A stretch of 64,000 bases of DNA, taken from positions 62,001 through 126,000 of the forward strand of contig NZ_SHLX01000020.1 in assembly GCF_004764705.1 (NCBI RefSeq). Reading direction: 5' to 3'. Of this stretch, positions 22,420-32,799 are shown one piece after another. How positions within the stretch are numbered: position 1 is the first letter of the stretch; each line of letters begins with the position of its first letter. The notes under the pieces are model-generated. The model ran no database searches. It was not told where the DNA came from and saw only the letters and a list, made by a program, of their open reading frames with translations. The translations under genes and the position numbers were made by a program. Origin of the DNA: Paenibacillus cymbidii. GTDB lineage: Bacteria; Bacillota; Bacilli; Paenibacillales; NBRC-103111.

Positions 22420-25400
22420 TCAATCGTTCTCTAGCGTTACGGTATTGACGCTGCCGGTGCCGCTTGTCAGCGCGCCAACGCCAATCGTATGATTTCGGTA
22501 AATTAGCGTGCCGTCCGATCCTTTGCCAACGCCGATGCCTGCGTCGTAATCCATGATCGTATTGCCTTCTACCGTAACATTGCGCGTGGTTTGCGGATGA
22601 ACGGCTGCCTGCACCTGTCCGACTTGGATCAGAATGCCGACTGGCGACGTATTGTCCCCGTTGCCGATCAACACGTTATTGCGGATGTCGAAGCCGTACA
22701 TCATCGTGCCGTAATCGCCTCCCGTAACCAGATGGATGCGCGAATAAATCCGTTTGTCCGGCTTTGGCCCGCCGCGCAATACGTTCCCGTCAAGCCGGAC
22801 ATAGAAGCGAGCGTCCGTACGCGGCGCCCCGTGCGCCGTCACCTGAAATCCTTGCGTATCGACGCCGGTATTGTCCTTCATCACGCCGTCCGCCACGTGT
22901 GCATAGAACTGGAACGGTCCGCTGCTGTTCACCGCCGCATTTTTATAGAACGTAATGTTCGCGTTAGAATTGACGACAGAAAATTGACTGGTGCGATCGG
23001 GCACAATATCCCACGGCTTGTCGACGGTAATCGTATTGCCGTCCGCATGGACGAAATTGCGGTACTGGCCCATGCCCCGACCGCCTACGATCAACACAAG
23101 CGCCGGCGCGGCACGCAGCGGTCCGACAACAAGCGGGCCTGCTTCCGGCGCCGTTTCAATCGTCGTTTCCGTTCCCGCAAGCACGTCGCCGTAGGCCCAG
23201 AAAGCCGATCCGTCCGCTCCGAAAGCTTCGCCGTCGTTATTGTCTAAAGACCCAACGTTCTGCACAACATTGTCGTACACATAGGCGTTGTTGCCGATAA
23301 ACGGGCCGTGCAGGCCATAATCGTACTCGGGATGGCCGATCGTGATTTTGTGCTCGAAGATCCCATAGCCTTGAGCCGCTCCTCCGGTACCCTTGGCCAT
23401 TTCGAACTGATTGTCGCGGATGGTGAAGTACGAATCCACATAACTGACGTTCATCGTCGCCGCAAAGCCGCGGAAGCTGTTGCCCGTCATAAGCAACCGT
23501 TCGTGACCGATAAAACACACCGCATTGCCCTGTCCGGTCGTCCCGGCAGGATCGATCGGGTAGTCGATGTCCACATTGTGCATGAAAAATTCGCTTGCCG
23601 TACGCAAGGTGCGATCGGCTGACTTGCTCCAATCGTGGCCGATCCAGAAGAAAAACGACGGTCGTATCCCGGTCGTTTCGTCCATCGTCACCCGCAGCTC
23701 GGCAAATCCTTGTTTGCCCACCGTCATGCCGTCGCCGGTTGATTCGATGAAATTTTTGCTGGTGTCGTTCCCCGTGTACATCAGTACGGAAGTACGGCGG
23801 CTTTCGCCGAGCAATACGATATTGGCCGGCATATTGATCCGCGTGATCCGGTAAGTGCCGGACGGGAAATAAACGACGCCTCCGCCGGCCGTATGCGCCG
23901 CGTCAACGGCAGCTTGTACGGCCGCCGTATCGTCGGCCGCATCGCCCGGATCTGCGCCGTAATCGAGCACGCTCAACTGGTTGCTCCAGTTGAAATCGCG
24001 CGCCCACGCAACACCGAGACCGAGCGGATCCGCGCCGGGGGTGACGATGGTCAACTGCTGGCCATTGTCCAGCACCGTCCAGTTCGCGCCATTGTCGTTG
24101 CTGATCTCCACCGTGTACGTTCCGTTCGGAACGTCGGCGCCAACTGTAAAATCGACAGCAAACGGATTGACGTCCATCACCACTTGCGTGTACACAGTAT
24201 CGCTCGCGCTGTGCAGACGGACCGCCGTGTGCCGGGCGGCGCCAAATTCCTCACCGTCGAGGTTGCGGCCGACCAGCTTCATTGACAAGCCGGCATTAGC
24301 CTCGCGCTCGGACAAAAATAAAGGCCGCGGTCCGTTCAGCAGCAACGAATCGCTCCAGCCATAACCGTTCTTTACCCATACCCGGTATACGCCGGCCGCT
24401 TGTTCATCCGGCAGCTTGGCGACGACGAAATAACCGTCGGCATCCGTTTGCAGAATGTCAAGCTTGGTCGCTTCGGCAGGAGATACGCTGGAGCCGTCCG
24501 CAGGAGCAATCGCTACTTCGACTTCGTCGTCATCGATCGCATACCCATTGATCGATATCGCTCCGCCTGGCGATACCGCATCCGACAAGCGAATGATTTT
24601 CGGCGGCGCTGCCCACGGTGTAATCTGCACGGTAAGCGGCGCCGTTTCGTCCCCGCTGTCGAAACCGTTCACATCGTCTGGAAGTACAAAAGCTCGGATC
24701 GTATAGTCGCCAGCGTAAGGGAATGTATATACCGTCTCCGCTACGCCGTAAGCGTCCGAAACCGCCGAACCAAGACTGCTGCCGATAAAGGTACCGACAT
24801 GCTCGCCCGACAATTCGAAATAAACCGTCCGTCCGGCAATCGGCGCCGACGCGTCATCGGTTAGCAGCGCCTGAATCATAAGCGATTCTACTGGACCGTC
24901 CAGCGTATACGCATACTGCGACAATGTGACTGTCGTCGGCTGGTAAGTCGGAATGGTTACGCTGTATGTGGCCGAATCGGCAGAAGTCAACCTGCCGCTC
25001 ACGGATCGCAGCACATAATCGTACGTTGCGCCAGCTTCGAGATTGTTGTCCACATAGGACGTTTCAGTCCCGTTCACGACGGCAATTTCGCTGAACTCGC
25101 TGTCCGCATGTTTTTTGCGGGCGATGCTGATCTTGTTGTCCGTATCGCTGTTGCTCCATGTCACAATCGCTTTGCGCGGCAGGCCGTACGTTACCGACGT
25201 GACCGAAACCGTCGATGCCGGAACCGGATCGAAGAAGAAGCCTTGGGTATTGGCAGCGCCTTCGTTCGCAGTCACTTTCAGCTTGAAACTGCCCTGAATC
25301 ATAAACTGGGAATAAATTCCTGCGTTCAAGTTGCTCTGTACGACTGTTCGTGAAGCAAGCAAATGGTTGCTCAGATCGTAAATTTCCAAACGCAGATTAA

Positions 25401-25866
25401 TGGCCGGCGTAATGGTCGCATAGGAGTAAACGGTAAACAGGAACGGTTCCTCACCGGATACGGTAAACGTATGGTCGACGGACCCGGCATCCATTAGCTT
25501 GCGGGTCACGCCTGATGGCGCGACAAGCGCTCTGGCATCCGTACTCGGATTTTTGCGAACCCAGTAACCGTTGTTGTTGTTCATACTGTAAGCGGATACA
25601 TACGATGGCAATTGGACCGCATGCGCAGGCTTGTAAGTTGGCCAGCCCGCCTCCCTGCCATTCGTTGACGTCGTCGTATAGAACGGCATCACATACCCGT
25701 CACTGCCGTACACGCCGTTCCAGCTTCCGTTCGTCGTCTTGTCTTCGCCTCGGTAGATCGCTTCGTGGGCCGGATCGGCAGATGCGACAGGTGTTATGCC
25801 CAGTACCGATACAATCATGGCCCATATGGTTAATAACCAAAAGTGGCGTGACCGAATTCTTTTCAT
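22420..25866 (-). CDS. Secreted pectate-lyase-3-like beta-helix protein
   Basis: 1148 residues from ATG 25866 (GGAGGTG upstream). Signal peptide 1-30 (cut after VASA). Residues about 35-210 form a beta-sandwich, about 218-305 resemble fibronectin type III, and two further Ig-like parts follow. From about 630 the motif LSVLDYGADPGDAADDTAAV with AAHTAGGGVVYFPSGTYRI is the hallmark entry of Pectate_lyase_3 right-handed beta-helix proteins, and the coils continue to the end (NNDGEAFGADG, VEGNTIMDYDAG). It is probably the outside depolymerase or binding protein of cluster A, next to the binding lipoprotein gene. Substrate unproven. Confidence 0.8.
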   Translation of the reverse strand: MKRIRSRHFWLLTIWAMIVSVLGITPVASADPAHEAIYRGEDKTTNGSWNGVYGSDGYVMPFYTTTSTNGREAGWPTYKPAHAVQLPSYVSAYSMNNNNGYWVRKNPSTDARALVAPSGVTRKLMDAGSVDHTFTVSGEEPFLFTVYSYATITPAINLRLEIYDLSNHLLASRTVVQSNLNAGIYSQFMIQGSFKLKVTANEGAANTQGFFFDPVPASTVSVTSVTYGLPRKAIVTWSNSDTDNKISIARKKHADSEFSEIAVVNGTETSYVDNNLEAGATYDYVLRSVSGRLTSADSATYSVTIPTYQPTTVTLSQYAYTLDGPVESLMIQALLTDDASAPIAGRTVYFELSGEHVGTFIGSSLGSAVSDAYGVAETVYTFPYAGDYTIRAFVLPDDVNGFDSGDETAPLTVQITPWAAPPKIIRLSDAVSPGGAISINGYAIDDDEVEVAIAPADGSSVSPAEATKLDILQTDADGYFVVAKLPDEQAAGVYRVWVKNGYGWSDSLLLNGPRPLFLSEREANAGLSMKLVGRNLDGEEFGAARHTAVRLHSASDTVYTQVVMDVNPFAVDFTVGADVPNGTYTVEISNDNGANWTVLDNGQQLTIVTPGADPLGLGVAWARDFNWSNQLSVLDYGADPGDAADDTAAVQAAVDAAHTAGGGVVYFPSGTYRITRINMPANIVLLGESRRTSVLMYTGNDTSKNFIESTGDGMTVGKQGFAELRVTMDETTGIRPSFFFWIGHDWSKSADRTLRTASEFFMHNVDIDYPIDPAGTTGQGNAVCFIGHERLLMTGNSFRGFAATMNVSYVDSYFTIRDNQFEMAKGTGGAAQGYGIFEHKITIGHPEYDYGLHGPFIGNNAYVYDNVVQNVGSLDNNDGEAFGADGSAFWAYGDVLAGTETTIETAPEAGPLVVGPLRAAPALVLIVGGRGMGQYRNFVHADGNTITVDKPWDIVPDRTSQFSVVNSNANITFYKNAAVNSSGPFQFYAHVADGVMKDNTGVDTQGFQVTAHGAPRTDARFYVRLDGNVLRGGPKPDKRIYSRIHLVTGGDYGTMMYGFDIRNNVLIGNGDNTSPVGILIQVGQVQAAVHPQTTRNVTVEGNTIMDYDAGIGVGKGSDGTLIYRNHTIGVGALTSGTGSVNTVTLEND

Positions 25867-25960
25867 TAGTACACCTCCATGTTTGATAGAAATGAATCCG
25901 GTGCGGCGCCCGGGACCGGCCAACCTCTCCATGCCGGCCGATCCGCGGGAGCGGGATTGA

Positions 25961-27559
25961 TTATTTATGCAAGCTGTTGTACAAATCGTTCGCTTCCTTC
26001 TCCAATTGGGCGCCTCCCATATCGTTCCACTGCTTGACGAATGAATCGAAAGCCGTGATCGGCAAATCGCCGCGAATGATTTTGGCATACGTTTCCGTTT
26101 TCAGTTTGGTTAAATCACCCCAATATTTTCCTGAAGAAGGAAGAATGTCCGACTTGCCGAATACGTCCCATTGCGCCGGTTTGCCGTATGCTTCGCTGAT
26201 GTCGGTCACTTTTTTTCCGGTGTATTTGCCGTTCAGGTCCAATCTTGCCACGCCGCCGAAAAATGTTTGTCCGAACGCAATCCCCTCGGCTTGCAGCTTT
26301 GCCGTGTCGTCGTACGGAGACAGCTGTTTGACGCCGTCGTCGAGGTTTTGCCCATTGGCGAAGTCCCAATGCTTCCCCTTCACCCCGTATGCCAACCTTA
26401 CATACGTTTCTTCGTCCGTTATTGCGCTTTCCATAATTTCCAGTGCCTTCTGCAGCTTCTCCGGTTGTTTCTCCAGCTGCTTGCCGAATACGTAGATGCT
26501 TCCGGCTGTCCCCCACGACCAACCGCCCATCTTGCCGGCCGGTCCTTTGGGCATCGTACCGAAAGCAAGCTTGCCTTGCGGCGATACTTTTTTGATCGCG
26601 GCTATGGCCGATTTCGCATTGGTTTCGTCCAGATCGAAGACGCTGCCATTGTCGTTGAAGGCGTATTTACCGTCGATGAACTTCGTGCCAAGGTCTTTGC
26701 CGGTAATAAATTCGGGATCGATATAGCCTTTTTTATACCAGTCGGCCAACAAGGTGAGCGCTTCTTTCGCTTCCGGCACTACCGCTCCGTTGACAATTTT
26801 GCCATCCTTCAGCATCCACTGGGTGGGCATGACGCCGTAGGCGCCGAATATTTTTTGGAAGGCGGCGTAATACGAATTGCCATTGGTGTTCATGCCATAT
26901 ACATTGATTTTTTTCAGCGCTTCGAAAGCAGCGGTCATTTCGTCAATGGTAGCCGGCACCTTGGTGATGCCCGCTTTCTCCAACAAATCGGTCCGCCATT
27001 CGACCGGGGTCGTATAGTTGCCGGTGTACAACGTCGTCAAGCCGTAATTTTTGCCTCCCTGGGCGGAATAGAACCACCCTTGCGGAGCATCTTTGTCAAG
27101 CGCGGCTTTCACCTTCGGCGCGTACTTGGCAATGGTATCTACCGGCACTTCGGCGAGCAGACCTTGATCCGCATATTTCTTGAGCGTATTCGGATCGAGC
27201 ACAAGCATGACATCGGGCACATCGCCTGACGACAACATCAGCTGCTGCTTGTTTACGTAATCGGCCGCGGGCACAACCGTCGGCTTGATGACGGCGTTGA
27301 ATTTCTGATTCACATAAGCAAGCGCTTCCGCATTCTCCAGCATGCCGCCGCGAAACAGCCATTTGAGCTCGACCGGCGCTTTCGGTGTTGCGCTTGCTGT
27401 TGGGGAAGCTGTCGTGGCGGAAGGCGCGACGCTTGCTTCCTTGCCGCTCGACGTGTTGGACGTGTTGTTGGACGAACAGCCGGCCAGAACCGCTGTGCTC
27501 AATACGGCGACCGCCAATAAACGTGTTCCATCGACCCGTCCCAATGTTCTCCGAAACAT
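25961..27559 (-). CDS. Sugar ABC transporter substrate-binding lipoprotein
   Basis: 532 residues with AGAGGG upstream. Signal sequence and lipobox VLAGC (Cys28), then a Ser/Thr/Ala linker and a long extracellular solute-binding domain with KLDPNTLKKYADQGLL- and GWSWGTAGSIYVFGKQ-type segments of the LplA family. It is the third transporter gene, after two permeases. No ATPase gene is present, as is usual for this type, which shares a common MsmX-like ATPase. It delivers oligosaccharides, probably made by the lyase next to it. Confidence 0.85.
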   Translation of the reverse strand: MFRRTLGRVDGTRLLAVAVLSTAVLAGCSSNNTSNTSSGKEASVAPSATTASPTASATPKAPVELKWLFRGGMLENAEALAYVNQKFNAVIKPTVVPAADYVNKQQLMLSSGDVPDVMLVLDPNTLKKYADQGLLAEVPVDTIAKYAPKVKAALDKDAPQGWFYSAQGGKNYGLTTLYTGNYTTPVEWRTDLLEKAGITKVPATIDEMTAAFEALKKINVYGMNTNGNSYYAAFQKIFGAYGVMPTQWMLKDGKIVNGAVVPEAKEALTLLADWYKKGYIDPEFITGKDLGTKFIDGKYAFNDNGSVFDLDETNAKSAIAAIKKVSPQGKLAFGTMPKGPAGKMGGWSWGTAGSIYVFGKQLEKQPEKLQKALEIMESAITDEETYVRLAYGVKGKHWDFANGQNLDDGVKQLSPYDDTAKLQAEGIAFGQTFFGGVARLDLNGKYTGKKVTDISEAYGKPAQWDVFGKSDILPSSGKYWGDLTKLKTETYAKIIRGDLPITAFDSFVKQWNDMGGAQLEKEANDLYNSLHK

Positions 27560-27599
27560 GGAAACATCCCTCTTTCGTTATCGTTTGATCGTCTGCGCG

Positions 27600-28475
27600 T
27601 TACCCCTTGACAGAGCCGAGCATGATGCCTTTGACAAAATAGCGTTGAATGAACGGATACACGAGCAGAATCGGCAAAGTGGCTGCCATCAGCGTTGCCG
27701 CTTTGAGCGTCTCGGACGTATATTCGGTACGCCGCATCAGTTCCTGTGTAGTCGCAAGCTGAAGCGATTCTTCGATTACCGTTCGGCGGACAAACAACTG
27801 AAGCACTTGTTTGCTGCTGTCCTGAATGTAAATCATGGCGTCGAACCAGGCGTTCCAGTGGCCGACACCCGCCCATAGCGCCACGACAGCCAGAACCGGC
27901 AGCGAAAGCGGCAAAATAATGGCTCGATAGATGGTCCACTCGCCTGCTCCGTCGATGGTCGCCGATTCGAGCACCTCTCTCGGGATCGCCTCAAAGAAAT
28001 TGCGCATGACGATGACGTTGAACGCACTGACCGCACCAGGCAACACCAACGGCCAAATTGTATTGAGCAAACCGAGTTGCTTGATCAGCAAGTACCCGGG
28101 TATAACACCTCCGCTGAACAACATGCTGAACACAAACAGCCGCATAATCCACTTGCGGTGCGGGAACGTCCGTTTGGCCAGCGGATACGCAGTCAACGAA
28201 CATAGCAACAGCGTAAACGCGACGCCAACCACGGTACGGACAATCGTATTCCCATAAGCCAGCGCGATCCCTTGCTGCGTAAACACCTTCCGATACGAAT
28301 CCAGCGTCGGTGCCGAAGGAATCAGATGAAGGCCGGGCAACTGGGCGTCCGTCGGGTTGCTGAGCGAAATCGTCAGCGTGTACAGGAACGGATAGAGCGT
28401 AAAAAAACCGAGCAGCAGCAAAAATGCCGCATTGAACCAATCAAATGTGATTTCGCCTGTCGTTCGTTTGGCCAT
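27600..28475 (-). CDS. Sugar ABC transporter permease (LplC/YtcP type)
   Basis: 291 residues, six membrane segments. The cytoplasmic loop EAIPREVLESATIDGAGEW...LPLSLPVLA is the EAA-motif region for ATPase contact. The C-terminus ends in VKGIMLGSVKG, a hallmark of this permease class. It starts nine bases after the stop of the partner permease, so the two are in one operon and form the channel heterodimer. Confidence 0.92.
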   Translation of the reverse strand: MAKRTTGEITFDWFNAAFLLLLGFFTLYPFLYTLTISLSNPTDAQLPGLHLIPSAPTLDSYRKVFTQQGIALAYGNTIVRTVVGVAFTLLLCSLTAYPLAKRTFPHRKWIMRLFVFSMLFSGGVIPGYLLIKQLGLLNTIWPLVLPGAVSAFNVIVMRNFFEAIPREVLESATIDGAGEWTIYRAIILPLSLPVLAVVALWAGVGHWNAWFDAMIYIQDSSKQVLQLFVRRTVIEESLQLATTQELMRRTEYTSETLKAATLMAATLPILLVYPFIQRYFVKGIMLGSVKG

Positions 28476-28484
28476 ATCGCCACC

Positions 28485-29486
28485 TCACCATAAGCCCTGG
28501 TCTTCGTTGTACCATTTGACGAGCCGATTGGCTGCAATTACGAGCAGCAAGCCGAACACCGAGCTGAATATGCTGGCCGCCACACCCAGTTGATAATCCA
28601 TGGACAGCAGTCTGCGCAGTACGTACGTGTCGAGAATATCGCCGATACTCGATGTCGTAGGCGTGGTCAAATTGTAAATTTGATCGAAGCCGACAGACAG
28701 GAAATGACCGATCGACAAAAGCAGCATCGTCGTGATGACCGGTGTGATCGAGGGCAGCGTGATATGCCAGATGCGCCGCCATCTGCTTGCTCCATCCGCA
28801 ATAGCGGCTTCGTACAGCGTCGGATCGATTGCCGCCAATGCCGCAAAATAGACGATCGATCCCCAGCCTATGCTGTGCCAAATGTCTGAAAGGATGATAA
28901 CGCCATAAAATTTCTCCGGGTCGATCAGCCAATCGATCGGTCCGATCCCGATCAAGCCGAGCAATTGATTTAACCCGCCTGAGCGGCTGAGAAAGGTGAA
29001 CAAAATGCCGGACAAGATCACCCATGAAAAAAAATGCGGCAAATACGAGACGGTCTGCACAACCCGACGAAAAGCGACCAAGCGCACCTCATTCAGCAAG
29101 ATCGCGAGTACAATCGGCGCGGGGAACACAAACACATATTTCAACAGCGAAATGACAACCGTATTTCGCAACGCATTCGTCAGCCCATGACCGGAGAACA
29201 TAAAACGGAAATTGTCGATTCCGACCCACGGACTTCCCAGAATGCCTTTCGTCAGCTTGTAGTCTTTGAACGCAATGAGCAACCCGTACATGGGGACGTA
29301 ATGAAACAGCAGAAACAACAAAAATCCCGGCAAAAACATGATGATGGCATACTTGTGCGCGCGGTAGGAACGAATCGTTCGCCTAAGCGCCCCCTTCGCA
29401 TGTTGCCTGGCGATCATTCGTCCCGCTGCCGCGCTAGTTGCGTGATTGTTTTCCTCGTCATGCCGCAACAACGTTGACCTCGCCAC
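28485..29486 (-). CDS. Sugar ABC transporter permease (LplB/YteP type)
   Basis: 333 residues from GTG at 29486, chosen because GAGGGG lies seven bases upstream and the length then fits the family (about 310-330). Membrane segments start at IIMFLPGFLLFLLFHYVPMYG. The EAA loop is seen as LYEAAIADGASRWRRIWHITLPSITPVI. It pairs with the next permease. The operon probably begins with the broken AraC regulator 144 bases upstream. Confidence 0.9.
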   Translation of the reverse strand: MARSTLLRHDEENNHATSAAAGRMIARQHAKGALRRTIRSYRAHKYAIIMFLPGFLLFLLFHYVPMYGLLIAFKDYKLTKGILGSPWVGIDNFRFMFSGHGLTNALRNTVVISLLKYVFVFPAPIVLAILLNEVRLVAFRRVVQTVSYLPHFFSWVILSGILFTFLSRSGGLNQLLGLIGIGPIDWLIDPEKFYGVIILSDIWHSIGWGSIVYFAALAAIDPTLYEAAIADGASRWRRIWHITLPSITPVITTMLLLSIGHFLSVGFDQIYNLTTPTTSSIGDILDTYVLRRLLSMDYQLGVAASIFSSVFGLLLVIAANRLVKWYNEDQGLW

Positions 29487-29630
29487 CTTCACACCCCTCT
29501 TTCGTTTTATTGCCGCTTGTGGCCACAGGCGCGCCGACTCGACTCGTTCGGCACCTCCTACGGTACTTGCATTCCGATTCCTCCGCCATTCACATTTATT
29601 TGGCGGGTGTGAGGCATGCATCCGGCATTG

Positions 29631-32027
29631 TTAAGGGGTGTGTTGTGTCCGCTCCGGTGTTCCCGATTGATGTTCGCGGTATTCACCCGGCGTGATATCA
29701 AACTTCTTCTTGAACACGCGAAACAATTGCTGCACACTCGTATAGCCAATCGCCTCCGCCACCAGAACCAGTGGCAGATCGGTTTGCGTCAGCAGTTGCT
29801 GCGCCTTTTCGATTCGCTTGTTCGTCACGCGCTCGATAAACGATTCGCCCGTTTCCTCCTTAAACAGCTGACTCAAATGCGACGGACTGATGCCAAGTTC
29901 GTCCGCGGCCAGTTGCAAGGACAAGTCGGTGGCATATCGTTCCTCGATCAACTCCAGCGTTCGTTCGATCAAGTAGGCTGTTTTGCTCCGTTTTACGGAT
30001 TCAAGGAACGAATGCATCGCCGGGAACAACGTCACGTCCATCCAGCGCACGACATCGGAAAGTGTTTTCAATTGGAAGAAGGTTTCATACGGATTGCCGC
30101 CAAATACTTGCGACAGGTCGTCATGGTAGCTTTGCCCCAGTCGGACAACGGCGACAAGCAGCTGCATGCAGCAGGTCTTTATGGTGGCCGGCGGGCAATT
30201 CTCTTGGTCGAGCGCCTGGCGGAACGCATCAAGCTGCAGTCGGGCCTGAGTCAAATCTCTTGCCCGTAAAGCGGCGAGCAGTTGCTGTTCGATTGTCGAT
30301 GGATACGGAATCAGTTTCTCCTCCATAATGGATGTGCTTTGCAGCGTCAGCACAGTGTCTCCCGCCTGACCCCATTTGCCTTGCAGAATCTGCAGTGCCG
30401 CTCTGTAAGAGCTGGCAACGTCGGCAATGGCCTCGACAATCGTGCCGACGCCGATGGTAACGGTCATCTTCAAATAATGTTTGACTACAGTACGCAATTG
30501 TTCGGCGAATGCCACCGCCTCCTGTTCGACAGAGGCGGTTTCAGCCATGTTGAGAATGATGACGGCATGCCAATTGGTTAGCAGCGTACCAATGGCCATT
30601 GTCTGCCGATTGCGGCTCGCCAGCTCGTCTGCAATATTCGTCACGGCGAACGAGAACAGGGGATCTTCGCCGGAAAACCGTGCGTTGCCCGATCCCAAGT
30701 CCATTTCGACGACAATGACGACATAACGAGCGTGCGGAAACAATCCGATTCGCGTATCCTGACCAGAGATCTTCGATAAATCCACTGCATTGCCATAAAT
30801 AGCGGCGTACATATAATGGGTCTGAAGCAGCGGCAAACGTGATTGGGCGAGGATGCGGTTGTCCATGTTCTCTTGCACCAACTGGAGAATGTGATGTTCC
30901 ATGTTCTCGAGCGAACCGTCGATTGGCGGCGTATCGCCGGGTTTGGTTTGCCCTGGGGGAAATAACCGTTCCGCTACGCGGCGAACCCGTTTTTGAAACT
31001 GGTTATGACTGAAATAGGCAGAAAGAATGGCCAACACCACCAGCGCGATCGAGATAAAGACAAGCAGCCGCTTGAATAAATCGACACTTTGACGAGGGAC
31101 GCTGGCTGGTACCGTCACGACGTAAGTCCAGCCGGTGTAGGAGGAGCGCATCATCGACACGAATAGGCCACGCGTTTGCAGCGTACGTGTCCCTTCCAGC
31201 GTCGTTTCATTGTCCAGTTCAGCTTGAACGCCGAGAGCCAGTCGGCTCGACGAGTTGATCCCGCCGGTGGCAGATATAAGCGTATGCTGCTCGTTATACA
31301 CAAGCAGCGTTCCCGACTTCTCCATCGGCAAGCTGCCGATAATCGAGTCGAGGAAATCCGCTTTCATATTCACGATGAGTGCAGCCTTGGGCCGATCGGC
31401 GAAATACGGCAACGGAATATCGAGCAACTGGCCAACCAATTCAGCTTGCAGCCGTCCACACTGGAAATTGTCAATACGGGCATGATTCCTTCACTTGGCA
31501 CGACGTTCGCCGCCAACAATTTGATCGCTAGCCTCGCCGTCATGAAAACGTCGGTGGACTACATCGACTCCGTCTATCTGTTTCATATCCCGCAACAATT
31601 GGTGTTTACGAGTAAGCTGCTGACCAAGCTGGGGGAAAAGCGGCTTTTCAGCGATGAGTCATGGCTGGACAAGCTGGACCAGATGACGACGGAGAAAAAA
31701 CAACGACTGTGGGTGGCGCCGCGGGAAATAACGGACAATGGCGAACAGCGACCGGTACTTACCTATTTGTCGGTGTTTCCGCATCCGCGTCTCCGTCTGG
31801 TACATGATCTGGGCCAGATTTTTTTCGGCGAACCGATGGATCTCTTCCTGCACCATATGCGTGCCAAGTTTGTAGATAATCGTTCCGAATAGAACGACGG
31901 GAATGATGGAAAGCAACAGTAGCTTCGGAATCGGGATTCCCGTAACATGGAGAAAACGGCTGTCAACAAGGAAGGATTGTGCAAGCATGAGCGGTATGCG
32001 GCTGCGCGGCATTTCAAGATGGATCAC
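29631..32027 (-). pseudogene. Membrane AraC-family regulator interrupted by an inverted segment
   Basis: The front (32027-31782, TM segment at LLLLSIIPVVLFGTIIYKLG) and the back (31412-29631: second TM, AraC HTH near the end, LQLAADELGISPSHLSQLF) are on the minus strand. The piece between, 31418-31776, reads in sense on the plus strand (EQLANQFSLQPSTLEIV, SVDYIDSVYLFHIP). Flipping it back gives one 798-codon frame, RMR-N-IEQLANQF at one junction and TYLSVF-PLPYFADR at the other, the normal length for YtdP-like sensors. As written, the regulator is off. Start codon (GTG 32027 or ATG 32012) has no clear ribosome binding site. Confidence 0.88.
31413..31781. other. Inverted DNA segment inside the AraC gene
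   Basis: The inverted unit is bounded by CGGAA at 31413-31417 and TTCCG at 31777-31781, a 5-bp inverted repeat, with 359 bases between. Both breakpoints restore the reading frame exactly when reversed. Longer repeats are not seen at the ends, and no recombinase gene is in the window. It may be a fixed microhomology inversion or one state of a switch. Confidence 0.85.
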
Positions 32028-32147
32028 CCAAACTAACTATTTTTCGTTTTGGAGCGCACCTTGCTTTTCACTTCTTGTTTCTTTGGGGACGGTTTCAACT
32101 ATTCTCCATCAGGCGAACCCGGGGCATTCGCTCCGATTTCCTTTCGA

Positions 32148-32177
32148 TTGTTGGGGAACTCTGCTCTATGCTAAAAT
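32148..32177 (+). promoter_or_regulatory. Possible promoter of the small lipoprotein gene
   Basis: TTGTTG at 32148-32153, 18-base spacer, TAAAAT at 32172-32177 with a TG one base upstream (extended -10). It is 39 bases before the lipoprotein start. Assigned by eye. Confidence 0.35.
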
Positions 32178-32215
32178 AAGAGGGAAAAACCGGAAATTCG
32201 GGGAGATTGGCTATT

Positions 32216-32758
32216 ATGAATAAGAGATGGGTTTGCGCGACGGTTCTTGTTCTGCTGCTGGCGGTATTGGCCGGCTGCGGCGGATCGAAGACGGATGTGC
32301 CGATATTCATCATGCCGAATAGCGGCATGGCGCCGGAAACGGCCCGGCAGCTGGAACAGTCGCTGCAAGGCTTGATTGGCGAGAAACCGACGGTTTCCGT
32401 CCAGGCGAGCCCGCTTTTCAATTTGCAGAAGCTGATGGTCGAGATCGCCGCTGGCGACAACGGCATCGTGATCGTACCGAGAGGACAGTTCGTCAATTTC
32501 GCCCTGCAAGGCAGTTTGGTCGTCCTGGACGATGTGTTCGATCCGGCCCTTTACCCGGACGGCGTCATTACGCCGGAGCCAGATCCGAAGAAGCCGGACG
32601 TCAAGCCTGGCATGCATTTGTACGGCGTGCCGGTGACGGATGCCAAATGGTTAAAAGATGCCGGGTACCAAGGGGAAGTGCTGTATGCCCTCGTGCTTCC
32701 GCGCGCTCCTCAAGTGGACGCGGCCAAACAAGTGCTGAGCTCGATGATCGGTAAATAG
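32216..32758 (+). CDS. Small lipoprotein of unknown function
   Basis: 180 residues from ATG 32216 (GGGGAGA nine bases upstream). A signal sequence ends in lipobox VLAGC, Cys21. The mature part is short and alpha/beta (PIFIMPNSGMAPETARQLEQ, then LMVEIAAGDNGIVIVP, then DPKKPDVKPG). I recognise no family. It is divergent from the AraC gene and followed by a strong terminator, so it is monocistronic. It could be a periplasm-facing binding or stress lipoprotein. Confidence 0.7.
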   Translation: MNKRWVCATVLVLLLAVLAGCGGSKTDVPIFIMPNSGMAPETARQLEQSLQGLIGEKPTVSVQASPLFNLQKLMVEIAAGDNGIVIVPRGQFVNFALQGSLVVLDDVFDPALYPDGVITPEPDPKKPDVKPGMHLYGVPVTDAKWLKDAGYQGEVLYALVLPRAPQVDAAKQVLSSMIGK

Positions 32759-32799
32759 CTGCTGCTTGCGCTGCGGCTTCGTAACGATTGGCATATGCG

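Noticed and set aside
31176-31892. Plus-strand open frame of 238 codons as an independent gene
   Set aside because: Only its middle (31418-31776) is coding-like, and that part is the inverted sensor of the AraC gene. The ends are shadow.
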